Positions 57,130-64,000 of a stretch of 64,000 nt of DNA are shown here, one piece after another (positions within the stretch are counted from its first letter, which is position 1; every line of letters begins with the position of its first letter). Below the pieces are notes generated by a model that saw only the letters and a program-made list of their open reading frames with translations, did no database searches and was not told the origin of the DNA. The stretch comes from Arcuatula senhousia (lineage: Eukaryota > Mollusca > Bivalvia > Mytilida > Mytilidae). The translations under genes were made by a program, and so were the position numbers. Location: contig OZ020305.1 of the NCBI GenBank assembly GCA_963971305.1, positions 48,899,080 to 48,963,079 of the forward strand. Reading direction: 5' to 3'.

Positions 57130-58755
57130 ACCTATAAGAACCATCCGAAGATGAATCAATTTACCATCACAACTAATGGAATAACTAAATTACTCAAACA
57201 ACTTTACCGATGTAAAGCTCAGAGACCAGGTTACATATTGAGAATACTCAAAAATTAGCAAAAGAAACTTCATCAAAACCTCTATATATGTATGTAGATC
57301 TGTTTAGGGATACCAGCAAAGTACCAGCTAACTGGTGCAAAGCTAACGTATCATCATCTCTGCTTTATACTAAAGCAGAAAATTATACACCCATATCCCT
57401 CACATCGATATGCTGTTACACAGCATAGCCAGCAGCATCACAAATCGTGGAGAATCCAAAAACCTATCTAACCTTCTCCAATACGGTTTTAGACACATAA
57501 GCCCTTGATAGAGACCAAGCTGATATAATTGGTTGACGACATATTTTTAAATCTACAAGACGAGAAACAACCGAACATACTCATTATAAACCTCGCAAAG
57601 GCATTCGATAAAGCTAACACTTGCTTTCTCACACATTAATATAAGCATTATGACATTGTTAACAAAACCGTAAAAATGGACCAAAAGCGCTGACTATCAG
57701 AAAATAAACAGCCTGCAGTAATATTAGTAGATGGAGTAACATCCGATCAATGCAGTCAGTGTAGACACTGGTGTCCCCCAGGTTCAGCATTAGGAATAAG
57801 ACTCTTCATCTACTATATCAACGACCTACATCCACAATACGCTTATTCGCTTATGATACGAGTGCATTTATATACATGCCAATATCAAATGCTCAAGATG
57901 CAAAAAAAAACAACAAACAAACAAAAAACAAGAGGACTTTAATCAACTTGACCAGTGGGAAGAACCCTGGTGCATGAAGTTACACCCTGATAAATACACA
58001 GCCCAAATTAACATCAATAAAAGAAAACTTCAATTTTAGAGCCAAACAATCAACTTCATGGTCATATTTTAAAACTAGAAGCAGTAGAATTAGCAAAATA
58101 TCTTGGATTCACCTTCACTAACAAACTAATTTGGCAAGAGCACATAAGCAACACATGTAACAAATCTAACAAAAACATCAGTTTCATATGCAGAAATCTG
58201 ATATCATTAATTGATATGGAAAAAAAGGCATATATTTCACTTGACAGACTCCTAGTTGAATCAACCAGTACTGTTTTGACCTATATAAACAGTGCAATAA
58301 AAATCAAATTGATTCTGTAAACCAACAGTTACAAAGAAAGATCCAGTGTACGCAATATCATACTTAGTATAAAGTGATAACCCCTACGAGACCGTAGAAG
58401 GGACTCGAAATTCCTCATAATGTATGAAATTGATCGAAGGCTTGTAGCCATACTTAAACTCAACAGGCTAACATGACACCTGAGAACATTAAGAACAAGG
58501 AACAACAGAGCAATTCAAATATATAGATAACAGCAGAATCGATACAAGGAAATTCAATTTCTTTCCCATAACAGTTCGTGCTAGCATTCCTAGCACGAAC
58601 TGTTATGGGAAGGAAATTAAATTCCCTTCCCCCAGACATTGTAGAACTGGACAATTGAAAACTTCGAAGCTAAGATAGTGTCCATGTGAACAACATGTTC
58701 AATGTCCCGATTATGGCTGCAATATCGCTCACGGGACATTAAACAAACAACAATC
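57130..58755 (+). pseudogene. Decayed LINE reverse transcriptase with CAAT-repeat tail
   Basis: Translation in shifting frames recovers pieces in the right order: ENYTPISLTSICC (57380-57420), NLLQYGFRH-like (57473), DQADII (57518), a KAFDKA-like piece (57601), DTGVPQ (57765), YINDLHPQYA (57816), then KLHPDKY, LAKYLGFTF and ISNTCNKSNKNI. The catalytic FADD is not preserved. Many frameshifts and stops make it old. It ends with GATTATGGCTGCAATATCGC, CGGGACATTAAA and CAATCAATCAAT, the same 3' tail as at 37235 and 62827. A 22-bp perfect palindrome lies inside it (58563-58611). Confidence 0.75.
58563..58611. repeat. Perfect 22-bp inverted repeat with 5-nt loop
   Basis: Arms at 58563-58584 (TTCCCATAACAGTTCGTGCT and two more bases) and 58590-58611 are exact complements around CATTC. 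Imperfect pairing continues outward for about 18 bp (AAATTCAATTT / AAATTAAATTT region), giving roughly 40-bp arms. It appears to be an inverted duplication within the LINE relic's C-terminal region. Confidence 0.75.
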
Positions 58756-58759
58756 AATC

Positions 58760-59810
58760 AATGAACCGTTATACTCACCTGTAAATAGTTTTAAACAATT
58801 TAGAATTTTTAATATTAACAGTATTGCTGTCTCCAAAATCCGTTGAACGGATTCAAAGCAGATATGTCTAGAAAAGATGACATACTAAGTCCCTCCGTTG
58901 TGGTATGGCGATGGACCATTTATTATGAATCATATAAATCTTACAGTGGTGGAATAGCACATGAATATCCGTTTTCCATATCTTATGGGCTTAACATGGC
59001 GTTTTCCAAATTTTTATGCTTATGTCGTTTTATTGTTCGATAGATATCTTAATATCTATATAATTTGGTTGAAAGCAATCAGCAACTGTCACAAAAATCA
59101 TTGCGTAAATAGAATATACCTTAGGCAACTTCAAAAATGGTTAATATCTATAAATTTACTTTTAGGTGTGTGTCTCGGTAACCTTTGTCCTTGTTTCACT
59201 GTTTAACTAATTGACCCAGATTTTCCCTGTTCAATCAGTTACTTTTTAGAACATATTACCTGAAACTACCATATATTTTTATTTTTATTTGTAACCATTT
59301 TCATATGTTAAATGCATTTTTAAGAGCCGAATCAATACGTTTTCCAAAAATTCAAAGCTTAACAAGCCATATACCAACAAAATAATTCTATCAGTTTCAC
59401 CCGCGTGATGCTGCCATAAACGTTCGATTCAATAAAGTTGCATACTGTATATGTCAATGGTTGTTTAAATGGTAAAACATAAAAAATGTACTCTCTTATC
59501 AAATCTGTTGTGAAGACACTCGCGTCCAGAATGTGTGGCGCTGGGGCCTGGGTTCGGTTATGTGAATTATATAGTATTGTTTTTCAGAATATAATTAATA
59601 TTGAATAAAGAAGTTAAACATATTCTAAAGTTAATGTTTAAAGAACTTAATATTTGGATACTCCATGCGAATTTATTTCATCAGTTACGCTAAAGTAAAT
59701 AAAAAATGAGTCTATGAGCCACAGGTTAGCACTTCGGTTTATGAAATATCATTGATCCTCAACATGTATTACCCGACCTTTGCTAAGAAATAAATCGAAA
59801 GAAGCAAAGG
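58760..59810. other. No gene recognised
   Basis: Frames 58843-59043 and 58961-59206 (both +, 66 and 81 codons) overlap but resemble nothing known. Confidence 0.4.
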
Positions 59811-59814
59811 TGTA

Positions 59815-60170
59815 CCAAAGGGGTAATCAACATCATAAAACCGTAAAGACAAAGACAAAACCGGTAGACAAAAAATCATCATAACGAAACAAACGACACA
59901 ACAGCATAAAACTAACACTCACACACATAACGACAAAACCGCATTCAGCAACGTGAACTCAAGTCGAAACGAGAGTGAATTCAGGTGCTCCGGAAGAGTA
60001 AGCAGTTCCTCCTTGCTATAGCACACCCGTCACATTGCCAAAGATCGATTTAATGTTGGTCAAATCCGGAGAAGATGACATTACCAAACTTTATGTCAAA
60101 TCAACATCTGTGCTCATCTGAGAGACAGAAATCCTGTATTTGTATACAAGCACATGATGTCGAAGTTGTT
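59815..60170 (+). repeat. Dispersed repeat, GGTGCTCCGGAAGAGTAAGC family, longest copy
   Basis: AGGTGCTCCGGAAGAGTAAG, CAGTTCCTCCTTGCTATAGC, AATCCGGAGAAGATGACA and GCTCATCTGAGAGACAGAAAT match 23211-23560 in order. Long versions of such sequence seem to be common in bivalve genomes (from memory); no coding region is visible. Confidence 0.5.
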
Positions 60171-60179
60171 CGTGCGTAA

Positions 60180-60440
60180 AATATAGGTTTTTCTTAAAAC
60201 ACATTGTCCCAATTTCTAATTGGTGTCGCGTTACCCAAGATACATCTAGTGGCGAAAAACCTCCAAGATCTAGCATCCAAGTTATGGCCCTTATTCAAGA
60301 ATTTAACCAAAGTAATTCAAGCGTAAAATAAAGGTCACAGTGACCTAATTTCTAGTGGGTGGTATCATGAAATATCATTGACACCCAACATCTGGCATCC
60401 AAGTATAGACCTTAATCAAAAACTTAACTACAGTGATGCG
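60180..60440 (+). repeat. Diverged repeat with GGTCACAGTGACC palindrome
   Basis: Two diverged tandem units (about 60211-60310 and 60355-60430) share CATCCAAGT, GACCTTAATCAA/GGCCCTTATTCAA and TTAACTAAAGT-like words. Between them AGGTCACAGTGACCT (60332-60346) is a perfect palindrome around CAG. Confidence 0.4.
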
Positions 60441-61711
60441 GAAAAGGGTAAAACTATATATGTCCAATCTGCATATGTTGTCGGTCCATAAAAATTGAAC
60501 GTTTCAAGTCCAGAATATTGAAATCAAACTTGTATTTTTTTTCTGAGCGGAGTATTGAAAGATTGTCACAGTGTAAAATGTTACATATTTCGCCCTACTA
60601 ATATGACTAATGCGTTTTCTTCGACTTTTTATGATATATTTTATAATATTGTTGTATCTTTTTAGATCCAGTTTGCCTTAATACGCTAGATGCGAGACTT
60701 GAAAATATTGAAATTTATATACCAAGAAACTAAAGGTTAATCATCATAAATAAATGATCTTTTTATATTTATGTTATACCTATAAAACATTAAACATATC
60801 TTTTTTTCTGCTTTTAGCCACAAACATGCCTCAATACATAACGATTAAGGCCATTTTGTTTTTAATTCCATTTATTCAATAACAAAATAAACATATTTTT
60901 TGTAAGTTGGACTCACTGATCTCTATTATTCTAGATGCATTAGCTATTTTTTTTTTTTACAGATTTTCGCTTTATTTGCTAGCGGTTACTTTCGTGAGTG
61001 TCACGTATAAGCATATAACACAATTAGAGTGTCTTCAAATAATTAGTTTAGACTCGTATTAATCTTAGCAATGAAACTGTTTTGCTAATTTATAGATTCG
61101 CTTTACAAATTTGTTATAATTGTTAAAATATGCACCTGTTTTCTATAATGTATTACAAATACCATAATTCTCGTTTACTTGAGGATACAAAATATAATTA
61201 ACATTTCTTATTACCTCTAGAGAGTACTTTGTAGACTCTTAAGAAACAAATTAAACAAAACTGTTAACAAATTACTGCAATTATTTACAGCTAAGTCCAG
61301 TATCAGAAGCAAGTATTGGTTGTAAATGATTGCAGCAATTTGTCTTTAATATTTTAGATATTTTCTCCCCTAAATTCAAGGTTTGCTTAACATTTGTTTT
61401 GAACGAAATAAACATTAAACCCCCAGAATTGTAAGGTTTTAGTGGAATAAATGACTTTATCATACATTTAGCTTTAATACCTTTAAATTTGTCCGTGTGT
61501 AACAGACGGAAACTTACAAGCCATATATCTTGACAAGGGAATTTTTTTGCCATAGCAAACCATCGCATGCAAAAAAGTGGGCAAATATGGCCATATCAAG
61601 ACCTCGCGTGAACAAAAGTAGGCTAATATGCCATATCAAGGTCTAGAGCCTCACTTTTGACGTCACAGAATATAAAAAGTATATTTGTATCTGAAAATGT
61701 ATGATAAAAAC

Positions 61712-61816
61712 ATTATGACACAAGGTTTTCCATATCAGGTCCTATATCATTCCTCGACCTAATATGGGAGTCTAGGAATGATATGGGACTTGGAATGGAA
61801 AACCCTGTGTAATAAT
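61712..61816. repeat. Short foldback element
   Basis: Left arm 61712-61754 and right arm 61774-61816 are inverted copies (GGTTTTCCATATCAGGTCCT against GGTTTTCCATTCCAAGTCCC on the complement, both then reaching ATATCATTCCT) with a 19-nt centre. ATTAT lies at both outer ends in inverted form. Too small to code. Likely a MITE-like palindrome. Confidence 0.55.
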
Positions 61817-61916
61817 CTATATTTATTATAACGTTTTACGAAGTTTGGGATCGTACATGCATGCACTACTACAAAAAATAAAATTTTATAAATTTTAGAG
61901 TGATTGTTTTATTTAC

Positions 61917-62075
61917 AAGCAGCGCATTGAGAGGGATGGTTAAATAAAGTGATATGGTGAAGTGGGAAAGTGACCTGACACCAACAATGGGTACTGGGTG
62001 CTCTTAAGTGGACCTCGACTAACAAGTTACACTCTACTGTAGGCCTAAGCCTATTTTAAACCTGGTTTAACCCAC
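61917..62075 (-). mobile_element. SINE-like dispersed repeat, fragment
   Basis: CAAGCAGCGCATTGAGAGG, GGTGAAGTGGG, CTGGGTGCTCTTAAGTGGAC, CTCGACTAACAAGTT and TAGGCCTAAGCCTATT correspond to the start and end of the second subfamily with the middle deleted. Confidence 0.4.
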
Positions 62076-62589
62076 CATTTCATTTAAAATGCCGGTACCA
62101 AGTCAGATCCATTGCGATCTATAACTATTCCTGTATGTCTTCCATGTTTGGTTTTTTCTCTTGGACATTGAGATTGATCCTCCAAGTTCGGTAATTGTGT
62201 TATTACCTTTATTTAACCGAGATCCACGTGGGCCATAAATGCCATTAATTTGAGGTTCATTAAAAGTAAGTATCTCAAATTAGAAAAAAAAAAACAAAAA
62301 AAAAACATTTTGTTGTATGTAAAAGATCTTAAACTCATATTTAAACATGAGGTGTTTGTATAATAGAACCTTTAACGGTAATAAGTAGTCGGCATCCACC
62401 TACATGCATGTGTTAAAATTATAAACTTGTAAAGATTGATTCAGGTGTGAAATTTTATCTAACACGTTTCTTTCTGTATCCATCTTGTTACATAAATGGT
62501 TTACGCCTCAAAGACAAATTTATGAACAGTGAAAACCCTAACATTACAAGAGGTGAGAGAAATGGAGCTACATGTACAAGCAATGATAT

Positions 62590-62970
62590 TTGTAAGTCAC
62601 GGGCGAGGCCCACCGTGCGACCAAGGTGTGCTGTTTTGGTTGCTGAATAGGGTGGTTCTTGTCCACAAAATTGTCAGGAAAACTTTATCGCTGACCTGAA
62701 TTAGCCAATGTGAGTATAGAGTGCCACACTTTGGTTCTTTTGCTGATCGCCAAGTAGCGAATTTATGTCCGTGCCCACCTTTTCTTCCCGTTTTCAGTAT
62801 TTCATTTTAAATTTGCAGTTCCCTTGATTGATTGATTGATTGTTGTCTGCTTAATGTCCCGTCGAGTTCCCTTGTTTCTCATCCGTTCCCCATATGCATC
62901 ATATATCTCATTATTCTTTGATGTCATTTTATCATCCTTTTCATGTTTATAACCCATTTAAATGCTATAT
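62590..62970 (+). mobile_element. SINE-like element in opposite orientation, split by a LINE tail
   Basis: The complement reads the family blocks: GGTTATAAACATGAAAAGG, ATGATAAAATGACA (right part, 62869-62970), then GTGTGGCACTCTATACTCAC, AATTCAGGTCAGCG and CCACCCTATTCAGCAAC (left part, 62640-62816). The two parts are separated by the 38-bp LINE tail at 62827-62864 with its 10-bp duplication. Confidence 0.55.
62827..62864 (-). mobile_element. Extremely 5'-truncated LINE insertion with 10-bp target duplication
   Basis: AGTTCCCTTG occurs on both sides (62817-62826 and 62865-62874). The 38-bp insert, read on the minus strand, is CGACGGGACATTAAGCAGAC followed by CAATCAAT repeats, matching the LINE tails at 37235 and 58711. 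It lies inside a SINE-like copy. Confidence 0.75.
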
Positions 62971-63118
62971 AAAGTTGGTAGGGAGAAAAAAAACTCACTT
63001 GCTCAGTGAAAATATAATTAAATTAATCCGCTTGTGGACAGTGATATTGTTGCGAAGGCGAGAAAAAAACCTACGCACGTAAACACGCGTAAAGTTTCAC
63101 TTTCACCTTTTAATTTTA

Positions 63119-63342
63119 GTAAGTAAGTTATTGCTTTACTCCCAAGCAGCGCGATTTCGGCCATATCCGGGAGATGAACATGAATATGAAATTATGATGA
63201 AGTGGACACAAGGTTAATCGGGGTGGAGAGTTTTTACTGCCAATGGATGAAAAAACTAGTAATGGGTAGGGACCGGGAATTGATCCTCCTGCATGGGGAT
63301 CCTACGGTCTTACTCTAATCGGGTCTTTTAAAGGACACGATA
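63119..63342 (-). mobile_element. SINE-like dispersed repeat, second subfamily, truncated
   Basis: Starts AGTAAGTAAGTTATTGCTTT, then ACTCCCAAGCAGCGCGATTT, GGCCATATCCGGGAGATGAA and GGACACAAGGTTAATCGG; ends in GGGTCTTTTAAAGGACACG. This is the cleanest copy of the second subfamily's tail end: an AAGT run as in other SINE-like tails. Confidence 0.6.
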
Positions 63343-63344
63343 AA

Positions 63345-64000
63345 TATGCAAAAAAGCAGAAAAAGTTGAAAAGTACCATTTCGAAATACATTATTAGTTT
63401 CATGTTAAAACTAACACCAACATGTTCACTTAGAGTCGCCACTCGTCTTTCCACTCGGAGATGCAAAATCAGAATACACGTTTACAAGTTAGAGCATTGA
63501 AAGAAAAATGAGCGAAAAATAAAACATTTTGAAGATATACTGAAATGCCCCATTATCCTGTCCGAACTTTACTCATTCCTTCATTTTCCAGTAGCATGCA
63601 GTCTTAGCTTGTTTACCCCACTGGCCGTGTGTCCTTGTTCCTTCTTCATTTCATCATCATACATCACCCCCATAATATACCCGAATTCGCGCTTCTTGGC
63701 AATTAACCGATATCTTACTTTCAGGTATGCTTTAATAATAAAGCTAAGAATGGTATTGAATAGGGAAATTATTTATATATCTACATAATTGACACATAAA
63801 ATATATTTATATTAAACTGTATTTAGAGGAGTGTAGAGGGATATAAGAGTAATGAAATAAATGTGAGTGACAAAATTTTGATATCATCATACTCAATAAA
63901 AAGCTTTCAAATATTCCCTTCAATACGCCGTATCCTTTCGGCTTGCTTTGTTTTTTTTCCCTCTCAGATAGGTAGAGGTTACATGTAGAATAATCTAAAC
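63345..64000. other. No gene recognised
   Basis: AT-rich sequence up to the window end; a pyrimidine-rich run ending in AG occurs near 63950-63968 but no exon could be attached to it. Confidence 0.35.

Overview
The window looks like nuclear DNA from an AT-rich, repeat-rich invertebrate, most likely a bivalve mollusc. I base that on the dense nesting of short interspersed elements, terminal-inverted-repeat elements carrying internal tandem arrays and GGAC microsatellites, hammerhead-ribozyme repeats, jockey/CR1-like reverse transcriptase relics and one invertebrate-type aminergic receptor. The clade call is inference; no species is claimed.

Only one intact protein gene is convincing: a single-coding-exon class A receptor for a biogenic amine (48305-49870, + strand, 521 aa), closest by motif to the invertebrate Dop1R2 / octopamine-alpha group. 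Its leader starts at a probable 3' splice site (48161-48163) and carries three upstream ATGs, one overlapping the receptor start; a poly(A) signal follows at 49926. Two LINE reverse transcriptase relics are present, a minus-strand one at 23967-25558 broken by frameshifts and an older plus-strand one at about 57130-58755.

The most notable content is a set of hammerhead ribozyme motifs in short dispersed repeats of retrozyme / Penelope-like type. One family has a copy with every core nucleotide and all three helices at 41279-41322, a tandem pair 344 nt apart at 50236-50623, and a relic on the minus strand near 26233. A second family has full copies at 4656-4697 and 8222-8263, plus a copy at 2710 that a 1.54-kb repeat element has split in two; its monomer is 406 nt.

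Layout: 0-5 kb, MITE, split ribozyme and 500-bp-period array; 5-8.7 kb, unique DNA and small repeats; 8.7-11.65 kb, a 2948-bp inverted-repeat element with 5-bp target duplication holding two nested tandem-array elements; 12-23 kb, sparse sequence with foldback elements and a palindromic satellite at 21.6-22.2 kb; 24-25.6 kb, LINE relic; 29.3-30.2 kb, 167-bp tandem array; 31.7-32.3 and 34 kb, TIR elements made of short repeats; 36-46.5 kb, SINE-like copies, ribozyme repeat and a nested composite; 48-50 kb, the receptor gene; 50-64 kb, ribozyme dimer, SINE-like copies, LINE relic and a LINE tail inserted in a SINE. The repeats do not appear to act with the receptor; they record successive insertions.
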